This document shows positions 22,119 through 33,130 of a stretch of 64,000 bases of DNA, in pieces. This DNA is from Selaginella moellendorffii (taxonomy: Eukaryota > Streptophyta > Lycopodiopsida > Selaginellales > Selaginellaceae), in contig NW_003314339.1 of assembly GCF_000143415.4 (NCBI RefSeq), positions 70,812-134,811 of the forward strand, given 5' to 3'. Within the stretch, counting starts at the first letter, position 1, and each line of letters starts with the position of its first letter. The translations under genes were made by a program, and so were the position numbers. A model generated the notes under the pieces. The model searched no databases. It had not been told where the DNA came from and worked only from the letters and a program-made list of their open reading frames with translations.

Positions 22119-23657
22119 ATGCTTTGGTCGAACTCGTTGGAGCTTGGAGGTTTGAAAAGCAAAAACCTTCACTCGTGGGCGCTCGTGGTCTCGTCCCTCA
22201 TCAAAAGCGGAGACATAAAGGCCGCAAAGTCGGTCTTTGATTCCATGCCCGGGTGGAATGTCGTGGTGTGGAATATGCTTCTTTGCGCATATGCCCGCCG
22301 TGGGCATACAATGGAATGTACAAACATCTTCAGTCTTATGGCAGACAGGAACATCATTTCCTGGAATGCCTTGCTTCTCCTTTATAGAACCACTGGCGAA
22401 ATTGATCAATCGAAGGTGATATTTCAGAACATGCCAGAGCATAACGTAGTATCATGGACAATTTTGATATCGGCATATGCCCGATTATGGGATCTGGAGA
22501 GTGCGAGGCATGTTTTTTATTCCATGCCCGAGAGGTCTCTCGTCTCCTGGACGGCGATGCTCGAATGTTATGTCCAGAGGCACGAGATGGAACTAGCGAG
22601 AAAATTTTTTGACGACATGCCCGAGCGTGACCTCTTCTCTTGGACGTCCATTCTCTGCGGGTACGCGAAGCTGGGAGATGCCCGCGCCGCGAGAGAGCTC
22701 TTGGATCGAATGCCCCTGGGAGACATCGTCTCGTGGAGCTGCGTGATCGAGGCACTCGTGAGGGACTCTCAGATTTCTGGAGCTCGCGAGATCTTCGACA
22801 ATCTCCCAGTGTGTGATCTTCATTGCTCCAATGTGATGCTTGCAGCGTATGCCCAAAGAGGAGATCTAGAGGAGGCGAAAGCATTGTTTGATCGCATCCT
22901 TCTGAGAAACTGTTTCACTTGCACTTCTATGCTAGATGCATTCTCTAAGTCTGGAAGAACTATTGAAGCGAAAGCATTTTTTGATAATTTTATGCCTGAG
23001 TGGAGCTTAGTTTCCTGGAACACCATGCTTGCAGCATTGGCCTTGAGTGGTCATTCGGAGGACGGACAAAGGTTCTTCGACTCGATGCCGGAGAAAACCT
23101 TGGCCTCCTGGAATTCTCTACTGGATGCTTACACTCTTGCTGGGAACGTTACGGCTGCTAAAGCGATCTTTGATAGAATGCTAGAGCGGGATAAATTCTC
23201 GTGGAACTCACTGCTCACTGCGTTCTCCCAAAATAACTACGTGGATGAGAGCAAAGAACTGTTTAACAACATGAAGATCGTTGAATCACCAGACCAGGTA
23301 TCATTCCTGTCAATCCTCCACACTTGCAGCCACACCGGAAATCTCAGCGATGGAAGATCACACTTCGTGTCAATGAGTCTGGATTTCAGCTTGGAGCCCA
23401 CCAAGCACCACTTTTGCTGCATGATCGATCTGCTCGCAAGATCCGGTTACCTGGACCAAGCATGGCATCTGCTGGAAACCACGAATTCTACCAGTGAAGC
23501 CGGCTGGACGAGTTTTCTGGGAGCATGTCGAAACTTCCGCAATCCTCGGCTGGCTAAGCTAGCCACAGGCTCCATTCTCAACATGAATGCAGGCAACAGG
23601 GCAGCTTACGATTTGTACTTAAGTGTTTTGTCTCAAAAGAACAAAAATATAATTTGA
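22119..23657 (+). CDS. PPR protein, PLS-class-like, intronless
   Basis: A single 1539-bp frame from the ATG at 22119 gives 512 residues. The frame opens slightly upstream but has no earlier ATG, so this start was chosen. It consists of about a dozen ~31-residue tandem PPR motifs of the short (S) type, with repeated signatures such as FDSMPGWNVVVWNMLL, FYSMPERSLVSWTAML, FDDMPERDLFSWTSIL and FDSMPEKTLASWNSLL. The C-terminal part (SFLSILHTCSHTGNL, FCCMIDLLARSGYLDQA, GWTSFLGACR) resembles the E-type end of PLS-class proteins. No DYW deaminase follows. Such proteins bind organellar RNA and act in editing, splicing or stability. It is intact, and lack of introns is usual for the family. Confidence 0.9.
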   Translation: MLWSNSLELGGLKSKNLHSWALVVSSLIKSGDIKAAKSVFDSMPGWNVVVWNMLLCAYARRGHTMECTNIFSLMADRNIISWNALLLLYRTTGEIDQSKVIFQNMPEHNVVSWTILISAYARLWDLESARHVFYSMPERSLVSWTAMLECYVQRHEMELARKFFDDMPERDLFSWTSILCGYAKLGDARAARELLDRMPLGDIVSWSCVIEALVRDSQISGAREIFDNLPVCDLHCSNVMLAAYAQRGDLEEAKALFDRILLRNCFTCTSMLDAFSKSGRTIEAKAFFDNFMPEWSLVSWNTMLAALALSGHSEDGQRFFDSMPEKTLASWNSLLDAYTLAGNVTAAKAIFDRMLERDKFSWNSLLTAFSQNNYVDESKELFNNMKIVESPDQVSFLSILHTCSHTGNLSDGRSHFVSMSLDFSLEPTKHHFCCMIDLLARSGYLDQAWHLLETTNSTSEAGWTSFLGACRNFRNPRLAKLATGSILNMNAGNRAAYDLYLSVLSQKNKNII

Positions 23658-23767
23658 ATAATTAAATATGCCAAGTGGTTCTAAATACTATTATTATTTT
23701 TACAAGTCGTTGGCGGTCCAGGTTAGAACGATTGCCAATCTTGTTTGCGCAATAGCTGACGAGAAAT

Positions 23768-25442
23768 GTGGCAATCCCACTCGCAGTGCACGCCTTTTGG
23801 AGCGGTTTATCCTCGGCGACCACATCCCAGGCGACGTGCTACGTACCACAGATGGCTGTGAGCCAATTCGTGTGCGTGAATCCCACCGCCGACTTCGAGA
23901 ACAAGCACAAGGTGGAGGTTTCTCTGCCCCTGTTCGTGATCAAACAAGCTACTGGCTTTCCAGACACCAACATTGAGGACAGCGGACCTCTGCTTGTGAG
24001 AGATCACTATAGCACCTTCTTGGCGATGATCCGGGACAGATTCTACTGCGTACGCAGCCGCGCTGCTGCAAGGTGGTCGGCCCGTGAGGCATGTTATCAT
24101 AGCAGGAAGCTCAGGAACTGGTAAGAGGACGCTATCTCTTGTGCGAGCTTCGTCATGCCGCGTTCAGGGACTGGAAGATCATCTGGGAAGAGTCTGCTCC
24201 ACAGGTTGAAACGAGCCCGAGTTACTTCTTTCGGGGGAGTGAAGTCGGGAGTCAAGTTCGGAAAGGGATGGTTGGGAATTTCGATCATCTGGCTGACCGG
24301 GAGAAGACGGTGTTTCTGGTGAACGGGCCGTCTCTCAGGCCTGTACACAAGCTGAGCAAGGTGGTCGTGTTCTCGTTGGACTGGGATGAAACGCCATACG
24401 CCAAGCGGTTCCTCAAGGACACACGGACGCTGGTTCTCTACATGCCAACGTGGAATCTTTGCGAGCTTGCGCTCTTGTCCGCGTCCAGGGCTAGAGACAT
24501 CGAAGCCATGAAAGCTCGCTACGCACGCTTTGGTGGCTCGGCACGCGCGATATGTGACGAGTTCGATTGCCCGGACTACAACTCGAGGTTTGAAGTTGCT
24601 CTAGACGACGCCAGAAATGCCAGCGACCTAGATATCGTGAGAGCTCATCGACAGGATCGGGAATCCAGCAGCTACCTCTTCCATTTTAAAGTGCTCGACT
24701 CAACCTACACGACTGCTGCAGTCACGTACGCGTCTCCGTATGTAAAAGCGAGGCTAGAAGCGGAACGGGTGCTCATGACAGGCATCAAAGAAGATATCAG
24801 ATTCATCGAGAGGAAGAAGCGGATACCCCAGGAAGCGGCCATGGTCACGAGTACGTATGAACATCTGGTGCACTCTCTAGTGATGGGAGGCACCATGGCG
24901 GAGTGTACGTTCGCGAGTAGAAAGCTTTTGAGACAGGGTGAAGCTTCTTCGCCGTCAACCAGCTGCTACGGCATCTTCAGACACAGTGTGCTTGGGTTTT
25001 GGTTCCGAACTGTCACGCTTCCTCAAGCTCAAGGATGTCAAGGCCGAGGACCCTCTCTATTGAAATATGTTTATGGTCCTGACATATCAAAGGATTTTGC
25101 ATCAAGTTCTGTATTTGCATGACTGCCCAGGATACTATGTCCCCGTTTACTGGCCGTGCCCGTGCTAGGACTCGCTTGCGGTTCTTCCGGGTGGCGAATG
25201 CTGGCTGCTGCGGATAACACGAAATGTGGAGCAGGATGCCTTGTTCGGCTACGTTGATGCAGCGATCCAGCGTTTCAAAGCTGTACGTGGTGCCGGAGGA
25301 GCTTTTCGCTTCGTACCCATACCAGAAGCTCATGTGGGGCAAGCAGGAGAGGAATTGGCCTAGCGTGGTCGGCATTCCAGACACAGCGTTTTGGGGGCTT
25401 TTGAGCGAGCAGTCTTCCAAGCGAGTGAGAACTGCTTGTTAA
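23768..25442 (+). pseudogene. Crinkler/RHS-type NTPase-nuclease-like gene, degenerate
   Basis: Collinear pieces in three frames read as one Crinkler/RHS-like protein. The N-terminal piece (KVEVSLPLFVIKQATG) leads to a P-loop (VIIAGSSGTGKRT at about 24090-24130). A middle block in another frame follows (KVVVFSLDWDE, LVLYMPTWNLCEL, ARYARFGGSARAI, STYEHLVHSLVMGG). The C-terminus (DSLAVLPGGECWLL, YVVPEELFASYPYQKL) resembles the restriction-endonuclease-like end with its typical VVPE...F..Y/F..Q motif. Frames change near 24050, 24130-24170 and 25010-25130, and an in-frame stop occurs near 25168. The family is best known from oomycete and chytrid effectors and trypanosome RHS proteins. This plant copy is dead. 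The family call is from remembered motifs, without a database check. Confidence 0.55.
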
Positions 25443-26584
25443 AAGCTTGTAAACCGTTTTTTTAATTTCATGGAAAGCCACGAGTACGATTTCACATATA
25501 TTGCATCTCAATTTATTTTTTCAAAAATTGATTGTTATGCGAAATTTTTTCTGGCGAGACATGATGCCTCACATTCTTGAGGGGGGATAGCATTCTATCA
25601 AAGATCTCCTTCTGTGGCATACCGCGACTGCCCCACATTCTTCTGATGATGCTACGTAACAGCGCTGTAAATTCAAGTGGTTCTTGTTGAAAAAAATTTG
25701 CTTTTTGGTGTTAAGATTTGCAGGCCAGCTTTGAGAGGTTGGGCACTTACTTAATGCTATCCTCTAGACCCTGGCCATAAAGATTTAGCCTGAAAAACCA
25801 CACAGTCTAAATCAGCCAGAGCAGTCAAGGGTCATTTGGAAGTAGCTGGCTAAGAACTTTACCATTTGAAACCATGGCACAATTTTGCATCCGTGTAGCA
25901 AGAAAGAAACCTATTCAACCATAGAAAATGATATTCTTTTGAGCTCTCATTCTCTTGGATGCCTTTTGGAGTGGACAAGCGTGATGAGCAAAACTCTTGC
26001 TACATGTCCCAGCTCAAGCATTCTCACCTGGAAGATCTTCATCAAGCTCTCCCTATGGATGGCATACGCACAGAAGAGCGAAATGCATTTATTGCAAGCT
26101 GCTTGAGATCACCCTGAAAACACACTCAAAGATAAGCCAGAAAAATGGAAAAGGAGTCGTGTCGAGTTTGTACCTCGAATGACTCGAGAGCGGTTTGCAT
26201 GGCTGCAGCTGTTGGATGCATTTCTGCAACCTCGACGCCTGCAAATCTGAGAAAGAAACTTACGAGGGTGGAGGTCCTTCAGCCCCACGCCATATGTGCT
26301 TCCGCACATATGTTCTCAGTTCTTGGAGGTACTCGGCTTCACGCGGCTGTGGAACAAAGTTGCTTCTCCTTTCTTGGCAGTTCTTCGACGTTTTTCGAGT
26401 CCCAAAGCAAGGACTCACCAAAGAAGAGTTGGACCGTTAAAAAACGCATCGAGTCTGCTTCCCAACAGCATCTGAAATAGTTTCTTCGGTTCTCAGAGCT
26501 AAGAATCCATGGGCGAGAACTATTTACTGGAAACTGGATTTCTGTATGTTCGTCCAAGGGACGAAGCAGTGAGCTTCCCGTGCA
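25443..26584. other. Intergenic with decayed coding-like sequence
   Basis: No gene can be supported. The 26145-26480 stretch has codon-like composition in two frames but no recognised domain. It may be the 5' part of the degenerate gene that follows. Confidence 0.35.
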
Positions 26585-27735
26585 GTGGCTGAGGTCGAAG
26601 TTAATCGGAAATATGGACGTGCTACAGAAAACGAAGTAGCTCGCCATTGCGATATTGGTCTCGACAGAAGCTTCCAGCCAAGTATCAACATGGCGCTCTC
26701 TTGTTCAAGGCTCGCCTCTAAGCAGGATGCGCAGCAAGCTACATTTGCTGGTGAATTCTCTTCCTACCGGGATCTCTGTGCCACTGTTGGTATTTTCCAA
26801 CAGTGGGTTTGGATCGGACGAAGGCGATCTCAACAGAAGGCCGCCACCAGAAGAAGAGTTGCGCTGCTGCTTCAGCTACACAGATTGGACGGCGACAAGA
26901 TCAGCAGCTGGATAGTTTTATCAACCACTGGGAAAAGCGAACACGGGTTCTACTGCAGTGAGACTCTAGCCAGGGGTATTGAGTGGCTCGCGACTTTAGC
27001 GCCGGCTCAGCCAGAGCTTCATGCTGTGGATCTCCGCGACTTGGTGGCAGAAAAGCTCTACTCTACGTTAAACTCGTCACGGGAAGAAACCAAAGCCAAC
27101 GTAGCAGTCTCCAACAAAGCGCTCCAGGACACTACAGCGGAGGTGACAAACGCTGCCAGTACGAGTCCCAGTCACTGGCCTCCTCCCGACCTTTTGACTT
27201 TGCCGGAAGATTCGTATTAGACACTCCTCCCGCAGGCTGGAACAGCTTTGCGACTTTGCAGCCAATTCGCTGGAGCTCTGCCGACTGCCTCCCTTTCCTT
27301 GCCTTGACGAACCGCGTTCGCTCTAGATCTCTCACCATTGTCGGTGGAGGCAATCCTCGACTGCGTGAGAGCTCAATACAAGTCCCTACTGGCTCCGCTG
27401 GAAGTGTACCTGAGCAATCTCGGCTACGAAGAACCGGAGGCTAACCGTTTCGCAGCCAGCATTTTGGATGGAGCGGTGCGGAAGGTGGCTCCCGGATCCT
27501 GGCGAAGGTGTTCCGGAGCATTTTCTGGACGAAGCTGATGCGTCTGAACAGCGAGCCTCTCCCAACGGTTTATCTCTTGTTCTTTCACAGAGACGAGGTA
27601 GGGGACTTCGAAAAGAGTCTCGTGTTTGCGTCTCGGCTCCAAGGTGGCGTCGAGGAATTTCTTCCAGTCCAGTCGCTGCTACCTGAGTGTTTTCATCCAG
27701 CCTTTTGGCCACTAGCTGCCTCTGGTTCCGTCTGA
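26585..27735 (+). pseudogene. Degenerate gene, possibly SAC3/GANP C-terminal
   Basis: Collinear fragments in alternating frames look like one lost protein: RRVALLLQLHRLDGDKISSW, IVLSTTGKSEHGFYCSET, GIEWLATLAPAQPELHAVD, then PPAGWNSFATLQPIRW in another frame, then DCVRAQYKSLLAPLEVYL and VGDFEKSLVFASRLQGG. The WLATLAPAQPEL and PPAGWN...LQPI stretches resemble, from memory, the C-terminal region of plant SAC3/GANP mRNA-export proteins. That assignment is weak. At least three frame changes are not explained by clean introns. It may be an unrelated plant family. Confidence 0.35.
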
Positions 27736-28299
27736 GGTAGCACTGTCTCTTCTTCGTCCCTGGCCTTCGGGAGTAGACTCAAAAGCTCGAGCTCACTGCT
27801 GGTTCCACAAAACTCACAACCTTTTCCTGGATCGACTTGGGGACGTAGCTGCTCGTGCTCATGCCAGAAGGGATCGGCTTGGACGTTTTGGAAGTGACGA
27901 GCCCGAGGTCTTCAAGCTCGGGCAGCTACAAGAGGTTTAACGAGCTCTTGAGTAGCTGCCACAGCGCCCAAACACTGTCTCTGGGAAGCTTACAAGTTAC
28001 TTTGGCGTTTTTTGACAGAACTACTCGACAAATGTTTGCAACTTTGTAAATGTATTCATTTCTTTTCAAGGAAACCACAGAGTGCTTTGTGTAGATTCTC
28101 TCGTTTTGCCACTACCCATCGTTAGCTGGCCCTGGAACGTTGTTCAATGTCACCGTTGCAATCTCATGGCGTTGCAAAAACAAAAGGAAGTTATAAAGAA
28201 AACTAAAGAGAACATAAACTTGGGGTTGAAGCCTTTCAGTTCGTTGAACAAACATTTTGGTTAGAACAAACAGCTCACGAACCTGTTGAACTTCGACTT

Positions 28300-29395
28300 C
28301 CATATCGTTGGACAGCCAGAGTTTTCATGATCGTTCTTTTCATTGAGGTTGGACCATTGTCATGTACGTCTTTAACTGGATTGAAGTCAGAAGATTGCAG
28401 ATGCCCAACGTTGTTTCTCAGCTCGCATGTCTTGCGTTGAGCGCAGCAGCAACATTGCTGACAATCTTTCCAAAATGTTGACACAGAATCTCTCCAATCT
28501 CGTAGCATTTTTCTTCTTGGACACAGCGTTTTTTAGTTCTTATCGTGGTTGAGCAGCACCAACATGTCACTTGTCTTTTTTAAGTTTCCCTTCGCGTTGA
28601 GAGTTCCTTGGACCATTGTTTTGCACTTAGCTTGTTTGAGTTGTTTGATCGAGCATATCATCTTAACTTGGACTGTGTCACTGGCTCCCTTTTGTTGCGT
28701 TGAGCATAACATTGAAAAGAAAGAGCGTCTTCAAACGTTGACACGAATTCTTGATCGCCTCTAGCCTCTCTTTTATCGTTGATCATTCTAGAGAATACAT
28801 CTTAACTCGTTGCAAGCAAACTTACCTTGCAAGGGAGGTGGAGAGGTGCAAGAGTGACGGGGCCGGTCAAGGATCAGCGACGGATCATGATTGTTGTTTT
28901 CATTGAGGTTGGACCATTGTCGTGTAGAACTTCAGCAGTTCTGCAGATCGCAGTTTCCCAACGTTGTTTCTCAGCTCGCAGGTCTTACGTTGAGCGCAGC
29001 AACAACACAACTCAAAGCTCCAAAACGCTGACACAAAATCTCTCCAATCTAGTAGCATTTTTCTTCTTGGCACACACTGTGTTTCAGTTCTTATCGTCGT
29101 TGAGCAGCACCAGCATGTCACTTGGCTTCTTCATCACGAGAAATTAGAACAAATCGAAACACACGCGAACCTGGCAACGTGAAACCAAGTATCGTTGATC
29201 GTTACTTTTGTTCATATTCAAACAGGGTTGTCCACATCGGTGAGTTTCCCTTCGCGTTGAGAGTTCCTTGGCCCGTTGTCTTGCACTTTGCTTGTTTGAG
29301 TTGTTTATTGTGTCACTGGCTCCCTTTTGCGTTGCAATCGAAAAGAGGTGTCTTCAAGCGTTGAGAGTTTCAACACGATTTCTTGATCGCCTACG
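28300..29395. repeat. Tandem ~560-bp duplication rich in CGTTG
   Basis: The unit at about 28325-28765 is repeated at 28885-29395. Both contain CATTGAGGTTGGACCATTGT, CCAACGTTGTTTCTCAGCTC, GTAGCATTTTTCTTCTTGG, GTTTCCCTTCGCGTTGAGAG and CTTGATCGCCT in the same order, with substitutions and indels. The pentamer CGTTG (with its complement) recurs throughout 28100-29400. No protein is recognisable. Confidence 0.75.
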
Positions 29396-30328
29396 TCTTA
29401 GCTCGTTGCAAGCAGCTTCGCTTTCCAAAATCTCTGTCTTACTCGCTTATTGCTAAAGCCCTACTTACCTTGCGAGGGTGAGGCGAAGCGGCCTACCTTG
29501 AGCTGTGGAAGAGTCCAACCCCAACCCGTCCGTGACATCCACCGCCTTTATCAACGATGAACCCTAAACTTAAGCAAAGTACCCAGGACAAAAAGGGGAA
29601 GTTCTCAATTAATGAGCTACTTAAATATTCGATCTGGTTTTTCATGCGATCTCGGCTTGGAAGCAGTAAGGCAACACAACAGCGGAGGAGCTATTGGGTT
29701 CCAATATCCGACTTCTAGTACTTCTTTGCGGGAGAGATCCGCGAGTGTTATTCTATGTTTCTTGAGGTTTTACCAGCCTTCTGAATGCTCGGACAGGAAC
29801 GGGAAAGGCGCTGGTATTTTTGGCTTCGGTTTACAAGCGCATAAACCGAAAACCGGTACATTTAGAGTTTTTGGTTTTCTTTCTGCCAACGTTGATGTTT
29901 GCATTGCGACACAGAGAGCCGAGAGGCCATAACCGGGCTTCACAATTTCAAAAATCACCGCCACGTTCTCACTCCACTCATCCGCGCCAAGAGACGAGAC
30001 AAAAATCGCAAGCATCCTCGGTCTGAAGAGCAAGACGCAAGCCATTCGGCACCACAACAAAATCTAGCAAGCCCACGCCGGAGCGGGCGACGAGTCTGGA
30101 GCTCGGTGGAGCGAGGAGCATGGAGCTTGGAGTGGGGAGGGAGCAGGAGCGAGGAGAGAGGAGCTGAGACTTCCGCGACGCTCTACGATGCGATGTGGGC
30201 AATATCCATGGATGGGAATCGAGTCAAGAGCCCAGGTCTCGCAACCCCAGCCGAGAAGCACATAGATGTGGGCAAGTATGCAAGACAGCATGGTAGCTGA
30301 GAAAACGTAACAACTCGTTCAGACGATT
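29396..30328. other. Intergenic, no gene supported
   Basis: Short ORFs on both strands lack recognisable domains. AACCCTAAAC near 29570 is a telo-box-like word. Confidence 0.35.
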
Positions 30329-30631
30329 ATGAAGAACAGGACCACTCTCCAAAAAGGCAGGAGATTTACTAGCCCTGGAGAGGTTTCGCTGGCTGAAGTT
30401 GAGGAGTTAGAAAGGAAAGAAGAAGAAGCTCGACTGAAAGAAGCTCGACAAGAAGAAGAAAGGATGAAGTTCGAGGAAGCAAGCACAGGACGTGCACGGC
30501 ACTGGTTCCGGTTTGTATTGACTCAGACTTTTTCTTTTTCCTCGTGAAGCTACGAGTCCGTCATCAATGATCCTTGGCTTGCAGATCCAACACGGATGAA
30601 AGTAACTTTGCAACAAGTATTAGTAGCGTAG
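30329..30631 (+). CDS. Small acidic coiled-coil protein, two exons (hypothetical)
   Basis: The ATG at 30329 opens a frame with a charged helix (EVEELERKEEEARLKEARQE). The sequence GTTTGTATTG...GTGAAG (30511-30549, 39 nt) can be removed as an intron. The frame then continues as HWFRYESVINDPWLADPTRM and ends at the TAG (30629-30631), giving about 87 residues. The join is better than either unspliced reading, but 39 nt is very short even for this genome, and an upstream exon cannot be excluded (a TTCAG acceptor lies just before the ATG). The family is not recognised. Confidence 0.4.
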
Positions 30632-30659
30632 AAAGACCTTGAAGTGCACGATACCTTAC

Positions 30660-31310
30660 CTGTGCACGTACTCTACAGCTTCACCTGGAGGATCATATTG
30701 CACTATGAAGCTGAGCCGCCGTGTAGCGACGTCCGTGCACAGCAGCAGGTCCCTTTGAGCCTGTGAGAACTTGTGAAACGTGTCCTCATTCCCTCTCTTC
30801 GACATTGCCCTGTAGCTTTATACGTCGCAATCCAAAAATCTCCCAGCATGGACCTATCATCGTCCATACGAAAACTTTAGAAACTAAAAAGTTACCTGTA
30901 GAAGCCCTTAGCAGAGCCACGCCCAGAAAAAATCCAAACCTTCATTTGGCTCATGGCAACACTGGCATTGCAGACGTATCTTGCTTGACGATAAAATACA
31001 CTGTAAAACCTTTTTGGTGTATTCAATATTAGCATTGGTGCGTAGACGACAAACCTATGGTAGGAGAGAGACTAATCTTGGAAAGCTTGTTCACTGCCGG
31101 AACGATAAAAGTTGCCTCTTGCTGCCATTACGCTGGTGCGTACCAAGGAAATCGAGAATGCTTCTGATATCCCGTGTCTAATAACCTGAAGGACAGAATT
31201 TTAGAAGGAGACATAGACTCACGGCATTTCCCATCAAAAACAATCCATTGCAAAAACGCATACTGAAACGACGCCGTGTTCTTCAAATGATCCAGCAAGT
31301 AGCGATCAGA
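30660..31310 (-). pseudogene. DEAD-box RNA helicase fragment (DDX31/RH17-like)
   Basis: Minus-strand exon-like pieces are in the order expected for the helicase core: LLDHLKNTASFQYAFLQWIV (31225-31300), where the DEAD box should follow but reads FDGKCRES; then ILDFLGTHQRNGSKRQ and, in another frame, KLSKISLSPTIGL (about 31030-31160); then TFHKFSQAQRDLLLCTDVAT and FIVQYDPPGEAVEYVHR (30665-30810) for motifs around V. The QYDPPGEAVEYVHR form fits the DDX31/Dbp7/RH17 group, which works in large-subunit ribosome assembly. The VGRTAR motif and the N-terminus are missing, motif II is lost and frames shift, so it is non-functional. Confidence 0.7.
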
Positions 31311-31449
31311 ATGGTGATACGTGACTAGTCAGAATCTGGGATTTAATTCAAGACCAAACAAAGAACTTTAACACTCCTTTCCGCAGTCGCGACTTTCTCT
31401 TTCGCTCGGTTTTTTCCATCATGTGGCCTGGAACAAGCCAGTATAACCG

Positions 31450-31737
31450 GTGCACAAGCTACTCCGCCACATACTTGGGTGCAAAGCTCCCTCGTTGGAA
31501 CGAGGATCACAGCTGCTGAGCTCGAGGACGTGCTGTTCCACGAGACCAGCTTGCGGGCTTGAAGCGAGAGACGAGATGCACTTGCTTGCCGAGGGGGTCA
31601 GAAACGTGGAGATGAAGGGTGCAGCGATCAAGCATGAAGTCGCTGCTAGTAGAAAGAGGGCGGAGAGCATGTGGATCGAGCTTCTGCTTGATCTTGTGGC
31701 TGCAAAGTGGAGGCTAGGGCTCGACTTCAACAGCTAG
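31450..31737 (+). CDS. Uncharacterised helical ORF
   Basis: A 95-codon frame whose second half (AEGVRNVEMKGAAIKHEVAA, then WIELLLDLVAAKWRLGL) has the composition of a real helical protein. The first half is less convincing. It may be the last exon of a decayed gene. No family was recognised and no promoter or partner gene is seen. Confidence 0.25.
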   Translation: MHKLLRHILGCKAPSLERGSQLLSSRTCCSTRPACGLEARDEMHLLAEGVRNVEMKGAAIKHEVAASRKRAESMWIELLLDLVAAKWRLGLDFNS

Positions 31738-32279
31738 GCAGGTACTTCCTTAAAATTGTCACCAACAGCATGCAAGCACAAACAGGACAAAGTATATAGA
31801 AGTTCAAAACAGCCATAACAAACAAGCCAACACACTAAGGCCGAAGCAAGCTCACAACAACAAGGCTGGATCTCATTGTGGATATTTTATGCAACACAAA
31901 AACCTCAAGTTCCACTCGATCTGTCCTCTCCACATGTGAGTTTGGAGGATTGGAGCAAGGAACTCGGTGTTTGTAAATTCCAAAAGCTTTAAGTGCCTTC
32001 TCCTTCAGCGTTTTCAAGAAAGGTTCCTCCGAAGGTAACTGCCAGTTTGTCCAGGTTTACTGGCTTGCTAAGAGCTCTAGCTACCAATGTTTAAGAAACT
32101 AACTAAGAAATGTTGGCTCATTATTCCAAGGAAGTATAATATAGAACATCAAAGTTCCGAGACCCCTCCACAAATCTTCGAAATCAAAGTTGGCTTTGTG
32201 TCTGACGAAGATACTGCAATGTTGTGATGTTTGATGTCTTTTGATAGTTTTGCAGAGCTTGCTTCAGTGTCACTGGAAA

Positions 32280-33130
32280 GGAAAGGGAGCGGTGAGTCTC
32301 TAGATCAATCAGAATTTTCAATAGACGCTTACATTTTGATGTCTTGACCTTGGGAGAGCCAAACTTTCAGAGCGGCAGTAGATATTCTGCGAGTCCAGCT
32401 TCGAGATGCCACGCTGCAATACAGTTTGAGATGAAAAAATTTGAATAATACTGTACCTGGTGAATTCGTCGTCAACGTAGACATCCAGTACTTCCGTCAA
32501 CACAAAAACGGGCCTGGAAGGCCTTTGAGGATTCTGAACAAAACGTCCTCAGCAAGTGCATCATCATCATCACTAACGTTTGCTTCATTCCATCTAGTCG
32601 GCTGTTGAACGTTTCATCCTCTTGGCTTGAGATCCTAAATTGGTCCAAACAGGCAAGGCGTGACCTTGAGCACCGTTCTGTACTTTCGATCCTGGATTAA
32701 GCTCTAAATCGACAAACACAGAGAACCTGCATGGGTCAAACCTTAGAACAGCACACATGCTAAGACAGCGGTGGCGCATTGCCCTTCGAAGACTTTTGTG
32801 GAGGCCTGCTCGGCATGCTTCCTGAGCAGTAGAACATGTTCAGTAAAAACTTAACTCAGAAAACAAAACACCCTACCTATTCTTTTTCCAGATTGTGGAA
32901 AGACGAGGGAACCAAATGATCTGGCAAGCCCTTCCTCCACAGTGTCTTCCTCTTACAGTGCCAACAATACATATAAGCATTTTGATGAGGGCTCCAATAC
33001 CCACAGAGCATGCTGCAGCAGCGGAATCGGCCATACAAATGGATCCGCGTTGCACCAGCGCCATGGCCAGGACAACAACATAGGATCGGATCAGATTGCT
33101 CTAGAAACAAGGTACTGGATTTCAATACCT
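32280..33130 (-). pseudogene. Exon-like remnants, unidentified
   Basis: Several minus-strand pieces are bounded by plausible splice sites, for example FVLTEVLDVYVDDEF then a GT...AG interval at about 32415-32460, SRSWTRRISTAALKVWLSQG, and SDDDDALAEDVLFRILKGLP, which is faintly F-box-like. The frames do not join cleanly. I read this as one or more decayed multi-exon genes of unknown family. Confidence 0.3.

Noticed and set aside
22354-22884. 176-codon minus-strand ORF
   Set aside because: It is the antisense shadow of the PPR gene.
24120-24166. A 47-nt intron joining the P-loop region of the Crinkler/RHS-like gene
   Set aside because: GT...CAG ends exist, but removal destroys the Walker A lysine context, and the later frame changes remain unexplained.
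28300-29395. CRISPR-like array
   Set aside because: It is a two-copy tandem duplication without regular short repeats and spacers, in a eukaryotic nuclear context.
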